Source: Rhodoferax fermentans
GTDB taxonomy: Bacteria > Pseudomonadota > Gammaproteobacteria > Burkholderiales > Burkholderiaceae_C
Direction: 5' to 3'
NCBI RefSeq assembly: GCF_002017865.1
Contig: NZ_MTJN01000002.1
Location: forward strand, 1,054,001-1,118,000
Length of the DNA stretch: 64,000 nt
The number at the start of each line of letters is the position of its first letter. Within the stretch, counting starts at the first letter, position 1. Shown one piece after another: positions 1-8,767 of this stretch. Both the position numbers and the translations under genes were made by a program. Below the pieces are notes generated by a model that was not told the origin of the DNA, made no database searches, and saw only the letters and a program-made list of their open reading frames with translations.

Positions 1-1
1 C

Positions 2-649
2 ATCTATGGCGGCCAGACCCACAGCCAGAGCCCCGAGGCCATGTTCACCCAGGTCTGCGGCCTGCGCACGGTGATGCCGTCGAATCCGTATGACGCCAAA
101 GGCCTGCTGATTGCGGCGATAGAAAACGACGACCCTGTGATTTTTCTGGAGCCCAAACGCCTGTACAACGGCCCGTTTGACGGCCACCACGACCAACCCG
201 TGGTGCCCTGGAGCAAACACCCGCTGGGCCAGGTGCCCGACGGCTATTACACCGTGCCGCTGGACAGCGCTTCTGTGTATAAACCGGGTTTAGCCCTCAC
301 AGTGATTGCTTATGGCACTATGGTCTATGTAGCAGAGGCAGCGGCGCGTGAAAGTGGTGTGGACGCCGAAATCATCGATCTGCGCAGCCTGTGGCCGCTG
401 GACCTAGACACCTTGGTGGCATCGGTCAAAAAAACCGGGCGCTGTGTCATCGTGCACGAAGCCACCCGCACCAACGGGCTGGGCGCGGAACTCTCAGCAC
501 TGATCCAGGAGCATTGTTTCTACCACCTGGAGGCGCCTATTGAACGTGTCACCGGCTGGGACACGCCCTACCCTCATGCACAGGAGTGGGCTTACTTTCC
601 CGGCCCGGCGCGTCTGGCGGCGGCCTTCCACCGTGTGATGGAGGCTTGA
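2..649 (+). CDS. bkdA2: Branched-chain 2-oxoacid dehydrogenase E1 component, beta subunit (5' partial)
   Basis: This is the C-terminal part of the thiamine-diphosphate E1-beta subunit that decarboxylates branched-chain 2-oxoacids from Val, Leu and Ile breakdown. The frame is open from base 2, so the start lies outside the window. Motifs typical of the BkdA2 branch are visible: FTQVCGLRTVMPSNPYDAKG, FLEPKRLYNGPFDGHHD, and near the end EAPIERVTGWDTPYPHAQEW. It ends 3 bp before the E2 gene, so the two are translated together as a dehydrogenase operon. The E1-alpha gene is expected just upstream and an E3 gene is not in view. The match to pseudomonad BkdA2 (by memory) is close enough to prefer branched-chain substrates over pyruvate or acetoin. 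Confidence 0.93.
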   Translation: MYGGQTHSQSPEAMFTQVCGLRTVMPSNPYDAKGLLIAAIENDDPVIFLEPKRLYNGPFDGHHDQPVVPWSKHPLGQVPDGYYTVPLDSASVYKPGLALTVIAYGTMVYVAEAAARESGVDAEIIDLRSLWPLDLDTLVASVKKTGRCVIVHEATRTNGLGAELSALIQEHCFYHLEAPIERVTGWDTPYPHAQEWAYFPGPARLAAAFHRVMEA

Positions 650-652
650 ACC

Positions 653-1975
653 ATGACGATCCACAACATCAAGATGCCCGACATCGGTGAAGGGATTGCC
701 GAGGTGGAGCTGGTGGCCTGGCGCGTGGCCGTGGGTGACGCGGTGACCGAGGACCAGATCCTGGCCGATGTGATGACCGACAAAGCCACGGTGGAAATCC
801 CTTCGCATGTGCATGGCACCGTCATCTCGCTTGACGCCGAGGTGGGCCAGGTGGTCGCGGTGGGAACACCCATTATTCATATCAAAACGGCTGTAGCCCA
901 GGTGGATCAAGGGCAGGTAGCTATAGCTAGTGAAGCAAGTAGCACCACCCAAAATCCGGGCACAGCAGCGCCCTCACCCCAACCCTCTCCCATGGGGAGA
1001 GGGAGTAACACCGCCGCCCCCACTACCCCCACTACCCCCGCTGATTTGCTCCCTCTCCCGCCGGGAGAGGGCCGGGGTGAGGGCGGCCCCACCGCCTCCC
1101 GCCCGCTGGCCGCCCCGGCCGTGCGCCGCCGAGCGGTTGAGCTGGGGTTGGACTTGGCGCAGATCAAGCCCAGCCACGACGCCGGGCGTATCACCCATGC
1201 AGACCTGGAGCAACCGGCCACACGCTCCAAAAAAGATAGTGATCTAGCAATACAGAATAAGGGCTACACGCCTCTAGAGGCCATCAAAACCATCCCCGTC
1301 ATTGGCCTGCGGCGCAAGATCGCACAAAAGATGCAAGAGGCCAAACGCCGCATCCCGCATTTCAGTTATATCGAGGAAATCGACGTGACCGAGCTGGAGC
1401 ACCTGCGCGCACAGCTCAACCAACAACACGCCGCCACCCGTGGCCACCTGACGTTGCTGCCCTTGTTGGTGCGCGCCCTGGTGCTGGCGCTGCGTGAGTT
1501 TCCCGAGGTGAACGCGCGGTATGACGACGATGCCGGTGTACTGAGCCAACACGCGGCCTTACATCTGGGGCTGGCAACACAAAGTGAAGGCGGCTTGATG
1601 GTGCCGGTGATCCGCCACGCCGAGGCACTGGACCTGTGGGCCTGCGCCAGGGAGATCAGCCGCCTGGCGCAGGCGGCCCGCAGCGGTCAGGCCACACGTG
1701 AGGAGTTGACCGGTTCAACCCTGACACTCACCAGCCTGGGCGCGCTGGGTGGCATCGCCAGCACACCGATCATCAACCACCCCGAGGTGGCCATTGTGGG
1801 CACCAACCGCATTGTGGAGCGTCCGGTGATCCTGGGCGGCGCCGTGGTGGCGCGCAAGATGATGAACCTGTCAAGCTCGTTCGACCACCGGGTGGTGGAC
1901 GGCCACACCGCTGCCCGCTTCATCCAGCGGGTGCGCAGCTATCTGGAGTGTCCGGCGACGCTGTTTGTCGATTAA
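653..1975 (+). CDS. bkdB: Branched-chain 2-oxoacid dehydrogenase E2 (dihydrolipoyl acyltransferase)
   Basis: This E2 core subunit (440 aa) transfers the acyl group from E1 to CoA through a swinging lipoyl arm. In order: a lipoyl domain at about residues 1-80 with the lipoylated lysine in VMTDKATVEIPS; a long linker; a peripheral-subunit-binding domain at about 155-190 (AVRRRAVELGLDLAQIKP); a second linker; and the catalytic domain from about 215 with the active-site motif SFDHRVVDGH near the C terminus. The start is the ATG 3 bp after the E1-beta stop. What is odd is the linker: it holds a 113-bp palindromic element in frame (residues about 107-144, proline/glycine rich) and two more short repeat-like stretches. 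Linker length is tolerant in E2 proteins, so activity is probably kept. Confidence 0.93.
   Translation: MTIHNIKMPDIGEGIAEVELVAWRVAVGDAVTEDQILADVMTDKATVEIPSHVHGTVISLDAEVGQVVAVGTPIIHIKTAVAQVDQGQVAIASEASSTTQNPGTAAPSPQPSPMGRGSNTAAPTTPTTPADLLPLPPGEGRGEGGPTASRPLAAPAVRRRAVELGLDLAQIKPSHDAGRITHADLEQPATRSKKDSDLAIQNKGYTPLEAIKTIPVIGLRRKIAQKMQEAKRRIPHFSYIEEIDVTELEHLRAQLNQQHAATRGHLTLLPLLVRALVLALREFPEVNARYDDDAGVLSQHAALHLGLATQSEGGLMVPVIRHAEALDLWACAREISRLAQAARSGQATREELTGSTLTLTSLGALGGIASTPIINHPEVAIVGTNRIVERPVILGGAVVARKMMNLSSSFDHRVVDGHTAARFIQRVRSYLECPATLFVD
881..930 (+). repeat. Degenerate copy of the ~50-bp palindromic repeat, in bkdB
   Basis: The stretch reads like the family core (GTAGCCC, 9-nt loop, AAGGGC, then GTAGCTATAG). 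It is translated in frame at the end of the lipoyl domain (about residues 77-93). It is one of the weaker copies: the arms are imperfect, and membership is judged by alignment with the copy at 62827-62876. Confidence 0.5.
971..1083 (+). repeat. 113-bp compound palindromic element inserted in frame in bkdB
   Basis: The outer arms 971-991 and 1063-1083 are inverted repeats matching at 19 of 21 bases. Inside are two identical small hairpins with arms CCCTCTCCC/GGGAGAGGG and 3-nt loops, at 983-1003 and 1051-1071, separated by a CCCCCACTAC-rich spacer. The element is read through in frame as proline/glycine-rich linker (for example PSPMGRGS and PLPPGEGRGEG). Similar GAGAGGG palindromes are common dispersed repeats in beta- and gamma-proteobacteria. 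Finding one within a core metabolic gene is unusual. Confidence 0.88.
1234..1290 (+). repeat. Degenerate copy of the ~50-bp palindromic repeat, in bkdB
   Basis: It contains AGAATAAGGGCTAC followed by GCCTCTAGAGGCC and ATCAAAA, pieces shared with the family, but the partner arm is eroded. It is in frame in the linker before the catalytic domain (about residues 194-213). Membership is probable, not certain. Confidence 0.45.
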
Positions 1976-1996
1976 CAGCAGGCCAGGGGCGCTGGG

Positions 1997-3742
1997 TCAG
2001 AAACTTTCCCAGTCGCCTTCACCACCACTGGTACTAGTTGCCTTCGGGGCGACGGTCTTGGCTGGCACAGGCGCCCTGGCGGCGGCCCCTTTTGAGACGC
2101 CCGCCTCGCGTCGCTCAGGCCCGTTGAGTGGTGTCGGGCTGGGGCTGCTGGCGCGCACCCGCGCGGGTGCCGACAATACACCGTGGTCATCGGCGCCCAG
2201 TTTGAACACCGCCACCACCTGCACCAGGTCTTGGGCTTGTGAGCGCAGGCTGCTCGCGGCTGCGGCCATCTCTTCCACCAGCGCCGCATTCTGCTGCGTG
2301 GCCTGGTCCATTTGTGTCACGGCTTCACCGACTTGGCTGACACCCTGGCTCTGTTCGGTGCTGGCGGCGCTGATCTCACCCATGATGTCGGTCACCCGTT
2401 TGATCGAGTTGACCACCTCGGTCATGGTGGTACCGGCCTGGTCCACCAGCGCCGTGCCTTGTTCAACGCGCTCCACGCTGTTGTTGATCAGGGTTTTGAT
2501 TTCTTTGGCGGCTTCGGCACTGCGTCCGGCCAGGGATCGCACTTCGCTGGCCACCACCGCAAAACCGCGCCCTTGTTCACCGGCACGGGCCGCTTCCACC
2601 GCCGCGTTCAGGGCCAGGATGTTGGTCTGGAAGGCGATGCCGTCGATCACACTGATGATGTCGCTGATCTTGCGGCTGGAATCAACGATGCCTTTCATGG
2701 TGTCGACCACCTGGGTCACGACTTGACCTCCGTGCACCGCCACGCTGCTGGCGCTCATGGCCAGCTGGTTGGCCTGGCGGGCGTTGTCAGCGTTTTGCTT
2801 GACGGTGGAGGAGAGTTCTTCCATGGAGGCAGCGGTTTCCTGCAGCGCACTGGCTTGGGATTCGGTGCGACTGGAGAGGTCTTGGTTACCCTGGGCGATC
2901 TCGGAGCTGGCAGTGGCCACTGACTCTGAACCCTGGCGCACATTGGTGACCACCTTCACCAGGCTGGACTGCATGTCACGCAAGCTGCCCAGCAATTGCC
3001 CCAGTTCATCACTGCGCTGGGTGTCAATGCGGGTGGTGAGGTCACCACCAGCCACCTGGCGAGCAATGGTGTTGGCTTGGGACAAAGGCCGCGTGATGCT
3101 GCCCGACAACAACCAGACCACGCTGATGCTGAGCAGCACACTGACCACCTCCAGAGCCACCATCAGGTTACGACTGGCGATGTAGTTGTCCTGAATCGAT
3201 TGGCCCAGATCATCAATCTCCTGGCGCTGCAAAGCCAGCATCTCCTCCATCCGGTCTTGGTAAGCTTTGCCGGCCGGGACAAATTTTTCCAACAACAGCT
3301 GTTTGGACTCTTCGGCCTGGCCCTCTTTTTTAAGATTGACCACCTTGTCCCGCACCTCGATATAGGCCTTGCGTTGCACTCCAATCGCTGCATAAAGCGC
3401 CTTTTCCTTGTCAGTATCCATCAAGCTTTCCAGCTTTTTTTGGTACTCCGTGGACGTCTTGCTGGACTGGGCCTGGTCTTCGGCAAAAAACTCCGCCATG
3501 CTCGGGTCGCTGCTGTGGGCAATGGCCGAGGTTCGGCGAATGCCGGTGTGGATGTTGCGGTACCAGTCGCCCACAATGCGTTCGGTCTTGACCGGGTTGG
3601 CCACCATTTGCTGGGTGGCCTCAGCCACCGCATTGAGGCGCGACAAACTGAGAAGGATGATGACCACCGACAGCGCCAACACCAGCGCAAAAGCCGCTGC
3701 AAGGCGTTTGCCCACCGGCATATTGTTCAAAAAGGCACCCAT
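1997..3742 (-). CDS. Methyl-accepting chemotaxis protein
   Basis: This is a transmembrane chemoreceptor of 581 aa. The order is an N-terminal membrane helix (about 10-31), a periplasmic four-helix-bundle ligand domain (about 32-190), a second membrane helix (about 190-212), a HAMP domain ([12 protein letters not shown] onward, to about 265) and a long cytoplasmic signalling coiled coil. The conserved hairpin tip is present ([20 protein letters not shown]). The very end reads DWESF, which fits the CheR/CheB docking pentapeptide, so it probably recruits the adaptation enzymes directly. The ATG at 3742 was chosen because GGGGAA lies just upstream; the frame stays open 48 bp further. It is convergent with bkdB, 21 bp away. 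The ligand cannot be told from sequence. Confidence 0.93.
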   Translation of the reverse strand: MGAFLNNMPVGKRLAAAFALVLALSVVIILLSLSRLNAVAEATQQMVANPVKTERIVGDWYRNIHTGIRRTSAIAHSSDPSMAEFFAEDQAQSSKTSTEYQKKLESLMDTDKEKALYAAIGVQRKAYIEVRDKVVNLKKEGQAEESKQLLLEKFVPAGKAYQDRMEEMLALQRQEIDDLGQSIQDNYIASRNLMVALEVVSVLLSISVVWLLSGSITRPLSQANTIARQVAGGDLTTRIDTQRSDELGQLLGSLRDMQSSLVKVVTNVRQGSESVATASSEIAQGNQDLSSRTESQASALQETAASMEELSSTVKQNADNARQANQLAMSASSVAVHGGQVVTQVVDTMKGIVDSSRKISDIISVIDGIAFQTNILALNAAVEAARAGEQGRGFAVVASEVRSLAGRSAEAAKEIKTLINNSVERVEQGTALVDQAGTTMTEVVNSIKRVTDIMGEISAASTEQSQGVSQVGEAVTQMDQATQQNAALVEEMAAAASSLRSQAQDLVQVVAVFKLGADDHGVLSAPARVRASSPSPTPLNGPERREAGVSKGAAARAPVPAKTVAPKATSTSGGEGDWESF

Positions 3743-3875
3743 ATTGTTCCCCAGTGTCAAAGTACGTTCAAAAAAGAATAAGGCAGTCAATGCCTTTCTT
3801 CAATCCGTTTGTACATTGTGGGCGCTAGCGAACCGGCGTGCAAGCTGCCAACAAGTTGGCGCAATCGTGTTTTCT

Positions 3876-4547
3876 TTATTTGTAGCTGCAGAAAAAAGCC
3901 GGCAGGTGGCGCACACCGGCTTGCTGTGCCAATGCGTCACGCAGGGCGATTTCGGCTTTTAGGGTGCACAAGGCGCGCACAGACTCTTCGGCACACAGGG
4001 ATTGGGCGTGGCCGTAAGCCAGCGGCAGAAACTGCGACTGGATGTCGGCCAGAGCCATCTGGCGATCAGGCAGCTCATTGGCACTGATCACCTGGTGCGA
4101 CACCGTGGTGATCTTGGGGTCTCCGACCGGGCTAGGGGGTTTGAGGGTCACACTGACACCATTCGCCGCAGGCGCCACCACCAAGCCATTGGGCCCGGTG
4201 TCCAAACCCAGAGAAAACTCCACCGCGTATTTGACGATGACGGTGGCCTCGGACTTCAGGTTGTGTTTGGACTTGGACAAGGCCACCACATGGCTGTACT
4301 CACGCAGCACACGCACCGGTGAGGCCTTGAGGCGGTCTGCGGCACTCTGGCGGGCAGCCTCCAGATGCTCAGCATATTGGGTGTAGCCGGCCAACTTCTT
4401 TTTGTTGTTTTCGGCATCGGTCTTGGCCTTCAGCAGCTCATCACCGAGCACCTTGCTTTCGCCAAAATGGCTCACCTTCATGGCCACATACACCATCAAG
4501 GTGCTCAGTATCCCCGCCGCAAGCACAAAAATTGTTATTGGTTCCAT
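3876..4547 (-). CDS. Membrane-anchored protein of unknown function
   Basis: I do not recognise this 223-aa protein with confidence. One N-terminal membrane helix (about residues 4-21, ITIFVLAAGILSTLMVYVAM) is followed by a charged, probably helical stretch with many Lys, Glu and Ala (about 25-75), then a more globular part with beta character (SEATVIVKYAVEFSLGLD). The arrangement loosely recalls DUF4230-type proteins, but I would not assign it. The start was set at the ATG with AGGAAA nine bases upstream; a TTG 24 bp earlier is a weaker option. It lies 27 bp downstream of polA on the same strand and may be co-transcribed with it. Confidence 0.7.
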   Translation of the reverse strand: MEPITIFVLAAGILSTLMVYVAMKVSHFGESKVLGDELLKAKTDAENNKKKLAGYTQYAEHLEAARQSAADRLKASPVRVLREYSHVVALSKSKHNLKSEATVIVKYAVEFSLGLDTGPNGLVVAPAANGVSVTLKPPSPVGDPKITTVSHQVISANELPDRQMALADIQSQFLPLAYGHAQSLCAEESVRALCTLKAEIALRDALAQQAGVRHLPAFFCSYK

Positions 4548-4574
4548 GACTTCAGATTTCCTGCACGACAAGGA

Positions 4575-7391
4575 TCAATGTGCCTTGTCCCAGTTCAGCC
4601 CCACCCCCACCTCGGCCAGCAGCGGCACCTTGAGCTGCGCCACACCGGCCATGAGTTTGGGCACCTCGTGGCGTACCCAGTCGAGCTCGGACTCGGGCAC
4701 CTCAAACACCAGCTCATCATGCACCTGCATGATCATCTTGGTGCGAAGTTTCTGCGCATCAATGACCTCTTGCACCTTGACCATGCTGAGTTTGATCAGG
4801 TCGGCTGCAGTGCCCTGCATCGGCGCGTTGATGGCGGCGCGCTCGGCACCCGCGCGCCGCTGGCCGTTGGACGAGCCGATCTCGGGCAGGTACAGGCGTC
4901 GGCCAAACACGGTTTCCACATACCCCTGCCGCTTGGCCAGTTCGCGGGTGTGCTCCATGTAGTTCTTGACCCCGGGGTAACGCTCGAAGTAACGCGCAAT
5001 GTAGTTCTTGGCCGCGGTGTTGTCGATGCTCAGGGCCTTGGCCAGGCCGTAGGCGCTCATGCCGTAGATCAGGCCGAAGTTGATCACCTTGGCGTAACGT
5101 CGTTGTTCACTGCTGACCTGCGCGGTGTCGATGCTGAAAATCTCGGCCGCCGTGGCGCGGTGCACGTCCATGCCGTCACGAAAGGCCAGCAACAACGCCG
5201 CGTCACCGCTCAAGTGGGCCATGATGCGTAACTCGATCTGGCTGTAATCGGCGCTGGCGATCAAGCTGCCAGCAGGCGCCACAAAGGCCTCACGCACCCG
5301 CCGACCTTCGGGGGTGCGGATCGGGATGTTCTGCAGGTTCGGGTCGTTGCTGCTCAAGCGCCCGGTCACCGCCACAGCTTGCGCGTAATGGGTGTGCACC
5401 CGGCCATCACTGGGCAGCGCCAGTTGGGCCAGTTTGTCGGTGTAGGTGCCTTTGAGTTTGGCCAAGCCCCGGTGCTCCAGCAACTTGGCGGGCAGCGGGT
5501 AGTCTTCGGCCAGTTTTTCGAGCACCTCTTCGTCTGTGCTGCGCGCGCCGGTCGCGGTCTTTTTCACCACCGGCATGCCCAGCTTGTCAAAGAAGATTTC
5601 GCCCAACTGCTTGGGGCTGGACAGGTTGAAGGGCTGGCCTGCAATCTCATAGGCCTCGGCTTCCAACTGCACAATGCGCTGGCCCAACTCGTGGCTCTGT
5701 GCCGCCAGCGTGGGCGCGTCGATCAACACGCCGTTGCGCTCGATGCGGTAAAGCGCCTCGCTGCTCTTGATCTCCAACTCATAGACAAAACGCAGTTTGT
5801 CATCACGCGCCAACTGCGGCCACAGGGCATGGTGCACTTCGAGCGTCATGTCAGCGTCTTCACACGCGTACTCGGCTGCTTTGGCCACATCCACCTGGTC
5901 AAAACAGATCTGGTTGGCACCCTTGCCACACAGGTCTTCAAAACTGATGCCCTGGCGGCCCAGGTGGCGTTGTGCCAGGCTGCTCAGGCCGTGTGCTTGA
6001 TGGACTTCCAGCACATAACTCTGCAGCATGGTGTCGTGTGCATAACCCTGCACCTCGATGCCGTGGTTGGCAAACACATGGCGGTCGTATTTGATGTGCT
6101 GGCCCAGCTTGGCGCGGCTGGCATCTTCCAGCCAGGGTTTCAATTTGGCCAGCACCTCATCGAGCGGCAGTTGCGCCGGGGCATCCGGGTAGACATGGGC
6201 CAGCGGGATGTAAGCCGCCTCACCCGGGGTGATGCAAAGGCTGATGCCCACAATGCGCGCACGCATCTCGTCGAGCGAAGTGGTCTCGGTGTCGATGGCG
6301 ACCAGCTCGGCGGCCTGTAATTTGGCCAGCCAGGTGTCAAAGGCCTCCCAGGTGAGGATGGTGTCGTAACGCAGGCTGCTGGTTTTTGCCACGGGTGGCG
6401 CGGATTCGGCACCGGGCTCGTCAAACAGATCGCGCTCGCGGCCCGGTTGGGTGGCCGGGCCTGCTTCGGCCGCCGCAGCCTGGGCTGGTGCCTCGCTGCT
6501 TGCGCCCAATGACCGGGCCAGGCCCTTGAAGCCGAACTTTTCATAAAAAACAGCCAGAGCCCCCGTATCCATTGAGCCAGTAGCTATTTCATCCATAGCA
6601 GGCAGCCCTGGCAGCCAGCCGTTCAGGTCGCAGTCGGTCTTGATCGTGACGAGCTGGCGCCCGGTGGGTAACCAGTCCAGCGATTTCTTCAGGTTCTCAC
6701 CCACGGCACCTTTGATGTTGTCGGCATTGGCGACGATGGCGTCGAGTGAGCCATATTCGTTGAGCCATTTGGCAGCAGTTTTGGGGCCGACCTTGGGCAC
6801 ACCAGGCACGTTGTCCACAGTGTCACCCACCAGGGTCTGGTAGTCGCGCATCAGGTGCGGCGGCACACCAAATTCGGCTGTGACGCCGGCCACATCGCGG
6901 CGCCGGCCGTTCATGGTGTCGATGATGGTGATGTGTTCATTGACCAGCTGCGCCAGGTCCTTGTCACCACTGCTGACGATGACCTCCATGCCTTGGGCGG
7001 AGGCGGTAGCGGCCAAGGTGCCAATCACGTCATCGGCCTCAACACCGGGCACCGCCAGCACCTTCCAGCCCATCAAGCGCACCACCTCGTGGATCGGCTC
7101 GATCTGGCTGCGCAGGTCGTCGGGCATGGGCGAACGGGTGGCCTTGTACTGCGGGTACAACTCATCACGGAAAGTGGGGCCTTTGGCGTCAAAAATGCAG
7201 GCAGCGTAGGCAGCGGGCACCTCCTTGCGCAGGCTTTGCAGCATGTTGATCATGATGCGGATCGCCCCGGTCTTCTGGACGCTGCCGTCGGGCAGGGTCA
7301 CGCTCATGGCCTCCCCGCCTGCAAAAAAAGCACGATAGATGTAGCTGGAGCCGTCAACCAGCAGCAAAGTTTGAGGGGGAGCAGTGTTCAT
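4575..7391 (-). CDS. polA: DNA polymerase I
   Basis: This is full-length polymerase I (938 aa), used for Okazaki fragment maturation and repair synthesis. It has an N-terminal 5'-3' exonuclease (LLLVDGSSYIYRAFF at the start), a 3'-5' exonuclease domain with the acidic motif AIDTETTSLD intact (about residue 365), so proofreading is expected, and a family-A polymerase domain with DYSQIELR (about 712), KVINFGLIYGMSAYG and MQVHDELVFE (about 890). The ATG at 7391 directly precedes the conserved N terminus; the frame runs 66 bp further upstream. A repeat-derived segment (residues about 267-283) lies between the two nuclease domains. The gene is divergent from the DUF2782 gene across 50 bp. Confidence 0.98.
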   Translation of the reverse strand: MNTAPPQTLLLVDGSSYIYRAFFAGGEAMSVTLPDGSVQKTGAIRIMINMLQSLRKEVPAAYAACIFDAKGPTFRDELYPQYKATRSPMPDDLRSQIEPIHEVVRLMGWKVLAVPGVEADDVIGTLAATASAQGMEVIVSSGDKDLAQLVNEHITIIDTMNGRRRDVAGVTAEFGVPPHLMRDYQTLVGDTVDNVPGVPKVGPKTAAKWLNEYGSLDAIVANADNIKGAVGENLKKSLDWLPTGRQLVTIKTDCDLNGWLPGLPAMDEIATGSMDTGALAVFYEKFGFKGLARSLGASSEAPAQAAAAEAGPATQPGRERDLFDEPGAESAPPVAKTSSLRYDTILTWEAFDTWLAKLQAAELVAIDTETTSLDEMRARIVGISLCITPGEAAYIPLAHVYPDAPAQLPLDEVLAKLKPWLEDASRAKLGQHIKYDRHVFANHGIEVQGYAHDTMLQSYVLEVHQAHGLSSLAQRHLGRQGISFEDLCGKGANQICFDQVDVAKAAEYACEDADMTLEVHHALWPQLARDDKLRFVYELEIKSSEALYRIERNGVLIDAPTLAAQSHELGQRIVQLEAEAYEIAGQPFNLSSPKQLGEIFFDKLGMPVVKKTATGARSTDEEVLEKLAEDYPLPAKLLEHRGLAKLKGTYTDKLAQLALPSDGRVHTHYAQAVAVTGRLSSNDPNLQNIPIRTPEGRRVREAFVAPAGSLIASADYSQIELRIMAHLSGDAALLLAFRDGMDVHRATAAEIFSIDTAQVSSEQRRYAKVINFGLIYGMSAYGLAKALSIDNTAAKNYIARYFERYPGVKNYMEHTRELAKRQGYVETVFGRRLYLPEIGSSNGQRRAGAERAAINAPMQGTAADLIKLSMVKVQEVIDAQKLRTKMIMQVHDELVFEVPESELDWVRHEVPKLMAGVAQLKVPLLAEVGVGLNWDKAH
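6543..6590 (-). repeat. Degenerate palindromic repeat copy, in polA
   Basis: Read on the gene strand it shows AAATAGCTACTGGCTC, GGGGGCTCTGGCTG and an A/T-rich end, matching the flanks of the family while the core arms have diverged. It is in frame in the linker between the 5'-3' and 3'-5' exonuclease domains. This is a moderate match. Confidence 0.45.
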
Positions 7392-7441
7392 GGCGGCATT
7401 TTGCCTGCGACACCGGGGTATAACGGCACAACTACAATCAA

Positions 7442-7768
7442 ATGATGCACGCAACACCCTCCTTCAGCCTGTTTTCTACCCGCGCCCTGGCCTGCGCACT
7501 GCCCCTGTTCCTGCTTGCTGGTACGAGCCAGGCGCAAACAGCGGCCAGCCCGTCCACACCCCAGGCCAACCCGGCACCCGCTGCGGTCAAGGAGCCCACC
7601 GAGCAGACCACCCAACACATCGTGGTGGAAGACACCGCCACCCGCATCGACGAGGTGCGCATCGGCAGCGAGACAAAAAGCATCGACGTGCAGCCCAAAA
7701 ACGGCATGCCGGCCTACCAGGTGGAGCCCAAGAGCGGCGAGCGCACCTGGAAAGTCCTGGGGTTTTAA
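7442..7768 (+). CDS. Small exported protein, DUF2782 family
   Basis: This is a 108-aa protein with a clear signal peptide (hydrophobic core ALACALPLFLLAG, cleavage likely after SQAQ), an Ala/Pro/Thr-rich stretch and a conserved C-terminal part (IDEVRIGSETKSIDVQPK). Its place between polA and homoserine kinase and its size match the DUF2782 family, which holds the same position in Pseudomonas. The function is unknown and location in the periplasm is inferred. Two ATG codons are adjacent and neither has a clear Shine-Dalgarno. TACAAT lies 4 bp before the start and could be a -10 box of a nearly leaderless transcript. It ends 3 bp before thrB, so the two are coupled. Confidence 0.82.
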   Translation: MMHATPSFSLFSTRALACALPLFLLAGTSQAQTAASPSTPQANPAPAAVKEPTEQTTQHIVVEDTATRIDEVRIGSETKSIDVQPKNGMPAYQVEPKSGERTWKVLGF

Positions 7769-7771
7769 AAC

Positions 7772-8767
7772 ATGGCGGTTTACACGGAAGTCTCTGAGCA
7801 CGAGGCACGCGAACTGCTGCGTACACTGGGCTTGGGGGAACTCAACAGCCTGAAAGCCTGCTCCGGCGGCATTGAAAACACCAACTATTTCGCCTCCACC
7901 GAACGCGCGGGCCAGGTGCACGACTATGTGCTCACGCTGTTTGAACGCCTGAGTTTTGAGCAACTGCCGTTTTACCTGCGGCTGATGAAACACCTGGCGC
8001 AGCGCGGCATCCTGGTGCCCGAGCCCCATGCCAATGCACAGGGTGAGCTGGTGTTTGAGGTCAAAGGCAAACCCGCAGCGGTGGTGGACAAGTTGCACGG
8101 CAAAAGTGAACTGGCGCCCACCGAGGCCCACTGCGCTCAGGTCGGCGCCACGCTGGCGCGCCTGCATCTGGCCGGGTCTGACTTTGCGCTGACCCAGCCC
8201 AACCTGCGCGGCCTGGCCTGGTGGAACGAGGTGGTGCCGGTGGTGCTGCCTTACATCCAGGGCAATCAACAAAACCTGTTGCAGTCTGAACTGGCCTACC
8301 AGAACAGCGTGGCGGCCAGCGCCAGCTACGCCGCGCTGCCACGCGGCCCCATCCACGCCGACCTGTTCCGTGACAACGTGATGTTTGACACGGTGGGTGG
8401 TCAGCCACAGCTCAGCGGCTTTTTCGACTTCTATTTTGCGGGCATCGACACCTGGGTGTTTGACCTGGCGGTATGCCTCAATGACTGGTGTGTTGACCTG
8501 CCAACCGGTGTCCACCATGCCCCGCGTGCTCAAGCCTTGATAGCAGCCTACAGCGCCGTGCGCCCCTTACAAGCGGCCGAGCGCGAGCTGCTGCCGGCGA
8601 TGTTGCGCGCCGGTGCCCTGCGTTTCTGGGTGTCGCGCCTGTGGGACTTTTACCTGCCGCGCGCTGCCAGCCTCTTACAAGCCCATGACCCGAGCCATTT
8701 TGAACGGGTGCTGCAGGCACGCTGCCAGCACGCGATGACGTTTGAACAACTGGCAGGCCAGGCATGA
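7772..8767 (+). CDS. thrB: Homoserine kinase (aminoglycoside-phosphotransferase fold)
   Basis: It phosphorylates homoserine in threonine synthesis. The 331-aa protein is the APH-like type common in beta-proteobacteria, not the GHMP-fold ThrB of E. coli. Visible features are the N-terminal nucleotide loop SGGIENTNYF, the catalytic loop HADLFRDNVMF (about residues 195-205) and the metal-binding FFDFYF that follows. The ATG is 3 bp after the DUF2782 stop. The stop overlaps the next start by 4 bp, so a three-gene operon (DUF2782, thrB, membrane protein) is likely. Confidence 0.95.
   Translation: MAVYTEVSEHEARELLRTLGLGELNSLKACSGGIENTNYFASTERAGQVHDYVLTLFERLSFEQLPFYLRLMKHLAQRGILVPEPHANAQGELVFEVKGKPAAVVDKLHGKSELAPTEAHCAQVGATLARLHLAGSDFALTQPNLRGLAWWNEVVPVVLPYIQGNQQNLLQSELAYQNSVAASASYAALPRGPIHADLFRDNVMFDTVGGQPQLSGFFDFYFAGIDTWVFDLAVCLNDWCVDLPTGVHHAPRAQALIAAYSAVRPLQAAERELLPAMLRAGALRFWVSRLWDFYLPRAASLLQAHDPSHFERVLQARCQHAMTFEQLAGQA

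Noticed and set aside
971..1083. Reading the bkdB palindrome as a transcription terminator
   Set aside because: It is in the middle of an intact reading frame, has no U-run, and the catalytic domain continues after it.
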